Origin: Anarhynchus alexandrinus
Lineage: Eukaryota > Chordata > Aves > Charadriiformes > Charadriidae
Assembly (NCBI GenBank): GCA_008711295.1
Contig: VUYV01000505.1
Location: forward strand, 62,001 to 126,000
Reading direction: 5' to 3'
Length of the DNA: 64,000 nucleotides
This document shows positions 28,936-64,000 of this stretch, piece by piece. A program made the position numbers and the translations under genes. Positions within the stretch are counted from its first letter, which is position 1. Every line of letters begins with the position of its first letter. The notes under the pieces are model-generated. The model was not told the DNA's origin. It saw nothing but the letters and a program-made list of their open reading frames with translations, and ran no database searches.

Positions 28936-30415
28936 ATCTTGGCTTAAATTCTCCTGCTCTCTTGATGGTCATCCTTGCGGAGAACTAACATCTCTGGAAG
29001 CTTATTTGAAGAACAGAAGCTTTGGCTTGTGCACATCTAACAGCCTTCTCTCTGTACCAGCGATGTTTGGTGGCTAACATGAGTCATGCAGCCCTTCTCC
29101 CCTGCCAGTGACAAATTCCAGCTGCAAGGAGGTTAGATGAAAACAACTGGAGGTGATATCTTCTTGAGTAACTTCAGTTGTTTCCTAAATAATTTGCCTA
29201 CAATTAAAAGTATTTAGACATATTGAAATGAGGCAGGTTGAGATGTTCCAGTTCCTGTGTATCTTGCTGGTCCCCTCCAGGTGAAGGTGGCATGGAGCAA
29301 GAAAGTTGTCCATTGAGTATGAGTTAGGCTTTGTCCTAGTTCAGCTGTATCATTGGTCTTACAAGAGTAGAAAGTAACTGTTGTGACAACAATTGTTTTA
29401 AAATGAACCTCATATTACTTGTCTTTTAAGGAAAATGAGATTACAAGGTAGTCTGATACCTGGCTGGAATGTTATGATATGCACAGTTTATGTAGAACTC
29501 GGTTATGAAATGAGGCTCTTGATATAGTTAGTGGTTTAACCTGGCCAAGCTGAGTGGCAGTCACAGAGGAGCTGCAGCATCACAAATGGCTGCATGAAAA
29601 AGGCTTCGCCTGTGTCCCTGTGACTATCAGGTGTGCCTGCACATACTGCAGTGACACCTTCTGATTGTGGTGCCCACAGACTTCCTACTGCTGAACAGCC
29701 AAGCAGATACACCGATCGTGAGCTGCAGCCATCGCTGGGGTGGAAAATGGCATTTTTAACAGCATATGAACCTGCTTTTACAAAAAGGTATAGTGAATAC
29801 ATTGTCAAAGGAAGGGTGAAGTTAATGGAGTGATAAGGACTGCGGGCATTGTGGGCAGATGGTAAACAAGCCTCTCAACAACGACGCTCTTCAATCTTGT
29901 CTTATGCTACTGTGATACTACAGCAGGGACTGCCATTTGTGTGACAGATACGGAGACGGTGACATTGAGGAGGTGCGCAGCGAGATGTATTTTAAAGCGA
30001 CGTAGCTACCTTGTTTTATAAGCAAGAGGAGCCGTCTTGTTTATAATAATTTGTTATAGGGCTTGTCAGACTTACTACATTTGTTCATTTAGTTCAACTA
30101 AAATTTCTGAATGATGTGGTAGAAACTGGAACAATCAAATTATTTCAATTTTCATCTCAAATCATGGATGTTTCAGAGTAAAACTGATGCTAGGAATGAT
30201 ACAGGGACCAGGCCTTTTCAGAAAAATGTGCCTATTAGTGAATTTGCAATTGTAAAGTCAAATGACTGCTCTTTTGCTTGCAGGAAGTTTAATTGCACAG
30301 TACGGATCTGTTGGACACAGAGTAAAATACCTCCTGAAACCATTTTTAAATCTCTTGCTTAATACTTGCACTGAAATTGTTCCTTGAATTTGTGTGTTTT
30401 TTTTCCTTCTTTTAG

Positions 30416-55645
<25,230 letters not shown>

Positions 55646-57451
55646 TGATCTATTAGCTTCACAAGCACACACACACACAAAGAAAATGTCAGTGTCTTCA
55701 TTATTTATAAGAAAAAAAAAAGCCAAAATATTCCAGCATATTCTAGTTATAACTTTAAAAAAAAAATAGGTACAATTTCTTAATATTTGTTCCTTTTTTA
55801 ATATGTTATGATATTGCACTTTGAAATGATGGAAACTGAGTAAGTTTTGAATTGGACTTAGACGAGATGTACGTGCAGAAGAATGCTTGCGAATCTTACC
55901 CATTTGATTTCTCTAACAAACTGGAAGTGACTAGACAGCAGTCAGAAACGCAAGCGGAGGTGGCAAATGCCGAGGGTTAAATGCTTATCCTTACAATAAT
56001 AAAAAAAAAAATAATGAAACCAAGCTCTTAATCTTTTGAGCAGAGATAGTCTGACTGGTTTTCAAACCCCCAAACGTTTTTGGAAACCAACCTTTAGCGG
56101 GGGTTTCGACACCACGAAAGGCTACTGGATTTTTTAGTTCTTGCAGAGGCGACGTGAACACATTTCCAAGAAAGCATACTGAGAAACACAAAGTGTCTTT
56201 CTGAACGGGATGAATGGCTTCTGGAGGATTTGAGGGGGGAAGGAAAGGGTGGATGTGCATTAGCAAAACACTTGCAGGAAACAGGGAAATATGTTTCGAG
56301 TGCAAATGAGTTTTAAGAGCAATTTTTTTCCTTTTATGTAGAACACCAATGAAGTAAATTATTACTGCCCGAGAGATGGGAACGTAACGTTTCAGCTGTT
56401 TGGAGGAGAAAGCGTTTTGCTTCTTTTTTTAGGGGAAATCTTAAGCGAATTCAGGACTGGCACTAAAACCTGCCGAAGCGGATCAGAACCTTTTAAATTT
56501 GGCAGAAAGAGGAAAGAGCAGCTGGATTCCCCAGTGGAGATGCTGTGCTCACAGGCCAGTTCACGGCTGGGAGAGAGGGGGCGGCGGAAGGGGGAATCGC
56601 ACCCGCTTTTCCGTAGCGTGGTCGTAGGTCGACTGGGGAAGGGGGTGTTTACTTTGATCATACAGAAATCTAGTTGAGAGGTCTTAGATGGAAAGGAAGG
56701 GAGTTTAATAGGATGGAAACCAACTTACGATTATGCAGATTTATGCCTTTATTTTTTAGCATTTTTTTTATGTTCAGTCTTCCAAGTTGGTTTAGTTTGG
56801 TTCACTAGAGCTGTATAGTTTGGTTAAATAACTAGTAATTTAGTTTTCTATTTAACTAGGCTTACAATTAACCAATTTTCTTTGATATTTATTTCTTTGC
56901 TTAATTTTTTACTATTTTCAGTAATTATTTTTTGTTTTCGTTTTGCTGAGGAATCCGTTTAGAGCTTTGCTGATGTTGCGAGATGTAGCTACCCGAGAAA
57001 CACGGAATCGAACACACTAGAAGTGCACCCTTTTAATCTTTACTAGTCATTGTGAAGTTGCTGTGTAAGTTAATAAACACAATTGTAAATACATTGTTTG
57101 CTGGGCGAATATGGCTGAGTTACAGTGCAGGAAGGAATTCTTGAGTCTGTGTTGCGATTGCTACTTAAATGAACAATTGCAAGCAAATATTCAGGCTCCT
57201 CCTTTGTTCTCTTCCGCCCCTCTAAAATAACCAACCGGGGAAGAGAAAGGGAATCGTCCTCACCACCACTTTCACCAGGAAACGGGCATAAAAGATTTGG
57301 AATTCTTCATTCCTGAAATGAATGCTAGACTCGTGCCCTGCCCTGGGTTTATAGCAACTCTGCACAACAATAACTTAAAGGCAGAATGAGATGTAAAGTG
57401 CTTTTATAATGCAATATTAAAGGCGAGTTTTTTTGACGTGGCATGTCTTGA

Positions 57452-57457
57452 AATAAA
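57452..57457 (+). terminator. RAB6A: Candidate proximal poly(A) signal AATAAA
   Basis: This canonical hexamer lies about 1.95 kb past the stop codon. It is preceded by an ATTAAA at 57416 and followed within 40 nt by T-rich sequence. It would yield a mid-length 3' UTR. Confidence 0.4.
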
Positions 57458-58488
57458 CATCAATGATATGTGACAAAGGATCATTCTTTATTTAAAAGAA
57501 ACTCTTGGGGGGAAGGAAACCTGGCTACTTTTCCTGTATTGTACTGTTCTTAACTGTGCAAAAACGGTTCATCTTGCTGCTTTTTTTGTTTGGGGGTTTT
57601 TGGTTTTGTTTTTTTTTTCCCTTTGGTTCTTCACACAACTTACGTTGGTCATCATTTGGCTGTTTTCCACAAGCACATACTATTTTTTGCTTCTGATATA
57701 ACCAAACCTCTGCCTTTCCCGTAGTTACAAGCTTTAAGCACTGGATTTGCAAGGAGCACATTATGGGTTACGGTGGACGAGCAGCTCGGCTGCTTTTAGT
57801 GGAAGAGCGGCTGCACGTCTGGGAGCAGGTTTGTTCAGTGGGCCCGTTATAACTTGCTCTTAAAAAAAATGTCTAGAAAGGAGCGTGCCCACGAGCTCTG
57901 TGTTCAGCACAGCCCAGTGGTTGCAGGAACAAGGACAAGTCGTCAGTTGTTTGGCACTTTTACCCCAGGAGGGCCCTGAGGTCTGCTCAGGACAGCCAGG
58001 TATGTTTCTCGTATGTCCTTGCTGATAGTCAGTGCTTAACGTGACGACAGGACTCGATCCTGTCCTAATCCCAGTTTTGCAGAGAAAAGACACTTCTAAA
58101 GCGAGCACAGGAGCAACGCAGTCTTAATTTTTGTTTGCACCATAATTCCTCGCGCCATCTGTCTGTCAGGGTTTAGGTTTTGGTTTTATTTTGCTCCATC
58201 GACATGGCCAGTAGAACCACGGGAACAGACTTTTTTAATGATGATTTTGTAAACAGTGAAGGTTTCTGCTCTGTTTCTTTTCTCCTCCCCACTCTGGCTT
58301 GATTGTTGTACAGTACATTATGCAGCTATTCCATTACTCACTTTTTGTCTTGATACAAGTAGTTGAAGAAATTGTATAAGGGGAAAAAGGTTCCTTTTCT
58401 TCATGTTGGAATGTCACTGGTACCTCAGCTCTGTTTGATAATATGAAACAACGACGACAAAAAAAAAAAATCCTTAGCGCTTGAACTA

Positions 58489-58494
58489 AATAAA
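58489..58494 (+). terminator. RAB6A: Candidate distal poly(A) signal AATAAA
   Basis: This canonical hexamer is about 3.0 kb after the stop codon. It is followed by CTGTCTCATTGG and a GT/T-rich stretch suitable as a downstream element. It is the last AATAAA before the GC-rich downstream block, which makes it the best guess for the main 3' end. Confidence 0.5.
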
Positions 58495-61467
58495 TACCTG
58501 TCTCATTGGAAAGCTCTGGGTCTCTTCTCTAAGTACGTCCAGCAGAACGCAGGGTGGTGGGGGTGCAGGGCGTCAGGCTGCTGCTTGTTTGTGCTTTTTG
58601 GGGTTTGAAGTGCTGCAGGAGCCTTTTGGAAGGGCAAGAGTAAGCTTTTTTATTTTTGGAGGAAAGTTGGAGTTGTGTACTTACTGTTCCTCCGGTTCTA
58701 TACGGTGTCTCTGCGATTGTTTCCAGCGATCGACGAGGGACATGGAGGACGGGTACACAGAGCGCGTCCTCTGCCTGCTGCAACTGTGCCTTTCTGGTCC
58801 TTTCTTGCTCTTGAAATCCAGGTGGTTTCCTCCGTTCCCTTTCGCAAAGGTGATTCAGGCGCGTTGTGCCTGCTTCAGCTGCCCTGGGTGCTGCCCTGTG
58901 ATACCTGGTGAGTGTGGGTGGACCAACCCCACCTTCCTTGAGGAGGAGCCTCCTTAAGCCTCCATCTTGCAGGAGATAGCGGATGAGGGCTGCGGGGACG
59001 GGTAGGTGAGTACCAGTACAGAGATGCTCGTGGACAGAGTTACCCTTGTCTAGTATTCCAGGGAAATTCACTGGATTTGCTCTGGTAACACCAGCAGCCT
59101 AACCTCTGTCACTTGTTCAAGCTCTTCTATATTAAAAGGACCGCCACTAAATTGGTCGTGAAATTTGACAAGCGAGAAACTTGAAGGTAGTCTTGGAGCT
59201 GTGGAGATGTGCTGGCGTTAGTGATGGGGGAACAGCCGTACGGTGAGGCCGTATGGGGACGGGTCACTGGAAGAGGCGTTTGTCACTGGGGGGAGCTTCT
59301 GTTCCTTGTAGCTGGCACCGCCAGCTCCTGCCCTGGGTGGGAGCACGGCCGGAGAGCTGCCCGAGAGCTTTAGGGAATGGGAGGATGCACCTGAAAATGA
59401 CATGTTCACCTCTCAAATGTGGGTTTAGGATCAATCTGTTGGAAGGAGCCGAACATAATATAAGCGGATTGTTGTCCCCAGGGTAGCGCTGAAGCATGTT
59501 GGTCTCAATTCCTCCGTGTTGCTCCCTATTGCTGTTGAATTACCTTCACGCTGCTGTTGTATGTAGCCTTGGGGGCTGTCGCCTCAAGTACTGGTATCCC
59601 ACCTGGATGGATTAAACCGGAGCGAAGAGGCTGTCTCTAGGCGAGGCATGGCCTGAGGGCACCCATCAGCTCCGGCGTAGGAGCCTGGGCCTGGCCGCTG
59701 GCTCCTGGCTGCCGCGGGTCGAGCTCGCTGCTCCCAACCTCGCTGGGTTTTATTAGCTCTGGAGTCAGACGGGGAGTGTCTGCCTCGGATTAGAGGGTGC
59801 CTCACGCTGGCGTTTGCTGATGGCTTCTTTGTCTGCTCGGCTGGTGGGGCCAGCCCTGATCTTCCCCAGGCTGGAGGAGCCGCAGCATCCTCCTAGCAGC
59901 GTCTGCAGAGCTGCTGCCGCAGCCGACACCGTCCTCTCGCTGCACAGTGTTGGGTTTTGCATCCGGTGCTCAAATCTGCAGCAAACTAGACTGTGAGAGG
60001 GCTTTACCTGATGCAGCAGCACTTTTTTCCATGCTGGGCATGTACCAGCCCCGAAAGGAAGATAAATGGGGGGTGGGCAGGCTGCTTCTCGCCGTGCTAC
60101 CTGCGACGTGGCTGCGGCAGAGGCTGCCAATGCTCCTGCAGTGAGGAAAGCAGCTGCAAACACCCGGACCTCAAAACAGCCTCTCCCATCTGTGCTGCCG
60201 TAGCGCTCGGTGCTCAGCCTCCTCCTCTGCCTCTCTGTCCTTGCCTGAGCTGGGCTTCCCAGGCTGGCCGGGCTTGGGTTTTCATCGATTTGCAAAAGGA
60301 CCTATGTTTTTTTTTTCCCCCTCTTTTTAATCACCTTTTCCTTCCCCACCCTGGTCTGAGCACGTGCCAAGGTCGAACGCGGCTTTTCAGAAGGTATTTG
60401 GGATCCTCATGTAGCAGCTGAACGTAACCCGCTGCCCGGACTGATGCCGTAACCGCCTGGCTCGGGCGTGTTGGGAGTTAAACGCCAGCTGAATTGCGAT
60501 GACAGGAGCAGCTCTGCCCTTCCCTGGAGGATGAGGAGTAGGGCAGGGCCGAAGGCAGCTCAGCAGCTCAGCGGGGTGATGCTCCTGCTGCCCCGTGGCT
60601 CTGCCCTGCTGAGTTCGGAGGGAGGAGGTGCTCCGCGAACTGCTGTTTCCGAGTCGAATCTTCCAGGCTTGCCACCTGTTTCTGAGGTTTTGGGTATAAA
60701 TTAAAGCCATTTCGAGCGTTTGCTGTCGGCCACCTGGAGAGCACGTCTGGAACCAGGATTGTGTTAAAGGCTTGATTAAAGTTCGTGCTAATTAAAGCAC
60801 TGAAACCGCTCTGTATCCCTCCTGCACAGCCGATCGGTCCATCCGCAGTGCTGCGTGTCCTCGGATACAGGGTGTTGGAGGGAGAAAATGGTGTCTGTCG
60901 ATGCTCCCGGGGCCGGCAATGGACTTGGCACTGACCTTTCCCGCGTCCATCCCAGTTCGGGAAGAGGGGACGGGTGGAAATTCAAATCTTGATCCTGACA
61001 TTTGCCGAGGCATAGCAGCTCGCGATGCAGCTGCTTTATTTCCAGATAAGTGGGTTTTGATCGCAGCGAGGGTCAAGCAGCCGCCAACCGATTGCTTTGC
61101 TGTGACATTCGGGGACTAATCTTGTAAGGCTGTTTGTGGGCGTCCTTGGATGTTAACCGCTGGTGCCTGGTCCTTACCGCAGATCCCACCGCATTAATCC
61201 TCGTTTCGGAAGGCTCTTTGAGTCATTCTGGGCTTTGGCCGATGTTTGGAGCTTCAGCAGCTCTCGCTTCTCGGAGAGAGGGGTTGTGAGTGGGAATGAA
61301 GTGGGTCAACCCTAATTTCTGTTTCTCGGCACTTCTTGTCCCTCCGGTCCTGCGCAGCGTCAGTCCCAGTCGGCACCGAAAGCCCCCGGGAAGCCCCTTT
61401 CCTGCAGGCGAAGACTTGAGCAGCACCCAAACCAAGCCAGGTGGTTCTGTGGACGGTGGTTTCTGTT

Positions 61468-61515
61468 CTTCCAAATTTCTTGTGCTTCCAAATTTCTTGT
61501 GCTTCCAAATTTCTT
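61468..61515. repeat. 17-bp tandem repeat, 2.8 copies
   Basis: The unit CTTCCAAATTTCTTGTG occurs exactly twice and then as a third copy broken after 14 bases. It is an AT-rich island in GC-rich surroundings. Confidence 0.9.
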
Positions 61516-62698
61516 TTTAACATATTTAATGGCTCCTTCGTTTAGCTTCCTAGCGAGGGGTCTGGCTGCCGTCAGCTGCTCCCACCGACAGCGTGAAGAC
61601 CCCAGGAATGGCTGCTGGAGGCGCGTGCTGGTCCGTCGCTGCCCTTTTCGGTGGCCTTGCCTGGATCACTTGGTGTCCCTGAGTCTTCGGGAGACCGGCA
61701 CAGCCCCGCTCGGTAGGAGAGAAGCAGGATCGGCCCTGGGATGTTCAGGTACTGCAGGGATGGGGACCGTGGGGGTCTGAGCTGGGGAAAAGGAGCTTTT
61801 GCAGGTCAGCAGCTGGACGTGGCGTGGAAAGGAGCGCCCGTTTCCAGGTTGTGCTGCTCTTGGCGAAGCATTTCCAGATGTTTCCGTCTCCAGGCGTGTC
61901 TCACCCTCCGGTTATGCACCCTGTGTGGTAAATGCCTGCCAGCAGCTCCTGGCCCGGCGCAGGAGACGGGCTCGCCCAGGAAAACCTCCGGCTTTTCCCA
62001 GAGCTGCCAGTTCCTGGGATTGCTGAAGTCCCCAAGAAAAGAGGGTTTAGGGGATGTCCCCCAGCTCGGCGTGTCCCTAAAACTGCCTCTTCCCACCCGA
62101 CCCAATCCATCTCACTCCCGCAGGTTATGCTGCTGTGACTCGGGTGCTTTATCCCACCGGAGCTGGGCTCGACCCCGGGGGCTCCGCATCCCCGGCTGCT
62201 TCGTTAGCAGCCAGACGCGCTGCTCCGCTCTCTGCGCTTCCTGGCAGATGGGACAGCACCGGGGAGTCTCCGTCGGCGCTAATTGGCATCAGCGGCAGCT
62301 GGGGCTTGTGTGCAGCCCCAGAGCTGAACCAGACTCGTCCCCGGTACCCTGGGACTTTGTGGTGGGGACAGGAGGTTGATGCCCTCCCTGGTTGGCCGTG
62401 CTCGCTGTGGGGACGCCCCATCCCTCTGCCCTGCAGCAGGTCCTGCTCCCCGGCTCGTTCCCAGCCACGTGGAGGAAAGGGCTGTAGCTCTCAAAGCCCT
62501 GCTGTTGGGGACACCCTGCAAAGCGTCTTCTGGGCCTGCAGGGACAGGTTTAGGTGGAGGTGACGGTGGAAAATAGGTTGGAAAGCGGGACAGCAGCCCC
62601 GTGCGTTAGGGCTTCCGTTTCCCATCTGCTGTGCATCCTAAAAGCAGCCGTGGGTTTGTTGTTTCATTTCTCTGTCCTCCTCCCGACCCCCGTTGCAG

Positions 62699-62758
62699 CA
62701 GGAATAACCGCGGGGCTCTGGGGATCGGCGGCAGAAGAGAGCGCGGGGAGGTGTAGAG
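62699..62758 (+). other. Exon-like segment in CpG-rich sequence (weak candidate)
   Basis: A pyrimidine-rich acceptor (CCTCCTCCCGACC followed by CCCGTTGCAG) precedes 60 nt of CpG-rich sequence. The segment ends GTAGAG and is followed by a consensus donor, gtgagt. One frame is open across it. It may be an untranslated or internal exon of a downstream + strand gene, or chance. No product is recognisable. Confidence 0.2.
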
Positions 62759-63579
62759 GTGAGTGTGCCGGATGCGGGACCTAGGCCGGGAAAATAGGAG
62801 AAGGCGGAAGGGCTGAGGGCGCAGAGGGGCCGGATCCTTCTCCTCTCCAGCCCCTGGAAGCCGGGGTTTGCGCGCTGGGATACGCGCAGCGGTGGAAACC
62901 CTGAACCCCTGAGCTTAGAAAATGCGAAATCTTTTCTGAAAGCAGGGGGCAGGCAAACCTCAGCTTCTCTCTGCTTTGCAAATTAAAACAGACCCAGTGA
63001 TGCTTTTAAGCCATCTCAAGGTTTAAAACGGGGCTGACAGGGCCCTTCGCTGCACTGGTCCCTTCCCGAACGGAGACGGCTCATCCCGCAGGCTCTGAAT
63101 TTGGGATGCAAAGGAAGGAGCCGCTCTGTCAGCCCACAGTCGTCGTCCTCCAGCACCGAGCGGGATTTCTCAGGCAGCTTTCTCCCTTCTGCGTCTCTTC
63201 GGGGCCCCCGTGCCGCATTCAGAGGCTGCAGGCGGGACCCCAAGACTGCGGTGCCGGTGACTGCGGCTGGGTGCTGCAAGGTCTGCTCAAGTCCCTTTTT
63301 TTTGGCAAGAAGTGGGGTTTTTGTAAGGGTGTTTTTGAGCTTTCCAGTAGCCCGTCCCTCCCCTGGAGCTGCCCTTGGAGCTCTCGCTTGAAAAGGGAAG
63401 GAAGAAAAGGGGTTGCAGGAGGAGATGGGGGAGCCGGTGACACCCATACGCAGCTCTCAAGGGGGACCCAAACCTTCCCACCCCCTGGAGATCGGTGAGG
63501 AAGAGCAGCCCCCTCCTCATCCTCACTCACCCATAGGCCGGGTCTCATTTTTCGCTGCCTTTATTAGACTGCGGATAGC

Positions 63580-63608
63580 TTTTTTTTTTTTTCTTTCTTT
63601 TTTTTTTT
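63580..63608. repeat. T-rich tract in GC-rich region
   Basis: About 29 bases are nearly all T with two C interruptions. On the minus strand it reads as A-rich and produces artificial Lys-rich open frames. Confidence 0.9.
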
Positions 63609-64000
63609 CTCTCCAAAAGTCGATGCAGTTGACGGGAGTGGGTTTGCAGCAGCGGTGAGGCAAGGGAGGCTGGGGGAGGATGAGGACGGTGTTTTGGGAC
63701 ATCCCAAGTCTCTCTCGGGCGCAGGGACAAACTGATGCGGGGCTTTAACGGCAAGAGCGGGCTGGGGCGCTCCTGTCACTGGGGTTTTTAATTATCTATC
63801 TGTGGTTTTTGTTTGTAATTCTTGAATTTGTTGAGTATGGATCATGTCTCCAGGATAAAATCGCTCCTCTACAGGCGATGCTCAGCAGCTGCGCCTCTCC
63901 CCTTTCCCTTTACCAAAACCATGAGGTGCCACTTGTCCCCTGGCCTCAGGGCCACCCAGCGAGACCGTGTCCCCCCCCCTCAATCCCAAATCCCTGCTTC

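Larger units (their letters stand above)
1..30415 (+). other. RAB6A: RAB6A intron 1 (3' part); no coding exon recognised
   Basis: This 30.4 kb stretch precedes the first recognisable RAB6A exon. Exon 2 opens in phase 1, two bases into codon 24, so a coding exon 1 must lie upstream. I find no reading frame here resembling the Rab6 N-terminus, and no CpG-rich promoter-like block, so exon 1 and the promoter are inferred to lie before base 1. All open reading frames are short and lack family signatures. The stretch holds three small CR1 3'-end relics, poly-T/poly-A runs, an AC-rich tract near 26.6 kb, another near 28.9 kb, and an assembly join at 9332. An unrecognised noncoding RNA or alternative 5' exon cannot be excluded by eye. 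Confidence 0.75.
58511..64000. other. GC- and CpG-rich region downstream of RAB6A; no gene recognised
   Basis: Base composition changes clearly from AT-rich to GC- and CpG-rich after about 58.5 kb. Many overlapping short open frames occur on both strands, as expected for GC-rich sequence, but none shows a family signature that I know. In mammals the convergent 3' neighbour of RAB6A is PLEKHB1. I looked for its PH-domain or C-terminal sequence on the minus strand and did not find it. The region holds a 17-bp tandem repeat near 61.47 kb, an exon-like segment near 62.70 kb and a T-tract near 63.58 kb. Confidence 0.6.

Noticed and set aside
58529..59071. 180-codon minus-strand open frame just past RAB6A, considered as the convergent neighbour PLEKHB1
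   Set aside because: The translation has no PH-domain or PLEKHB1-like sequence and looks like GC-rich chance coding. It also has long low-complexity stretches.
59765..60295. 176-codon minus-strand Ala/Arg-rich open frame
   Set aside because: Its composition is explained by CpG-rich DNA, and there is no recognisable domain.

Overview
The window is vertebrate genomic DNA, almost certainly from a bird. It is dominated by long AT-rich introns and carries several CR1 LINE copies of the avian type: 5'-truncated, ending in short tandem copies of ATTCTATG, in both orientations. A single N at 9332 marks an assembly join. Nothing bacterial or viral is visible.

The only protein-coding gene I can support is RAB6A on the + strand. 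Exon 2 through the last exon are present (30416 to 55500) and code for residues 24-208 of a 208-residue Golgi Rab GTPase. Exon 1 (residues 1-23, including the start codon) is not here, so positions 1-30415 are read as the 3' part of intron 1. The exons are: exon 2 30416-30474, exon 3 35983-36036, exon 4a 37373-37478, exon 4b 37545-37650, exon 5 39542-39653, exon 6 40708-40801, exon 7 51361-51427 and exon 8 55436-55500. All exon phases are compatible, and the reading frame runs intact to a Cys-Ser-Cys prenylation tail. A long 3' UTR follows, probably to about 58.51 kb.

The most interesting structure is the tandem exon pair 4a/4b. Both are 106 nt and both encode switch II. They differ at 25 of 106 bases but at only 3 of 35 residues: Ile62/Ala87/Ala88 in 4a and Val62/Thr87/Val88 in 4b. 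These residues match the known RAB6A' and RAB6A isoforms. Only 66 nt separate the exons, and either joining both or skipping both produces an early stop codon. Three TGCATG (RBFOX-type) hexamers lie within 0.9 kb around the pair, and a microexon-like splice-site pair lies just upstream.

Region by region: 1-30.4 kb is intron 1 with three small CR1 3'-end relics, homopolymer tracts and an assembly artefact at 9281-9406. From 30.4 to 55.5 kb are the RAB6A exons and introns, with six CR1 fragments in introns 2, 6 and 7. From 55.5 to about 58.5 kb is the 3' UTR. From 58.5 to 64 kb the sequence is GC- and CpG-rich, with no gene I can recognise and one weak exon-like segment.
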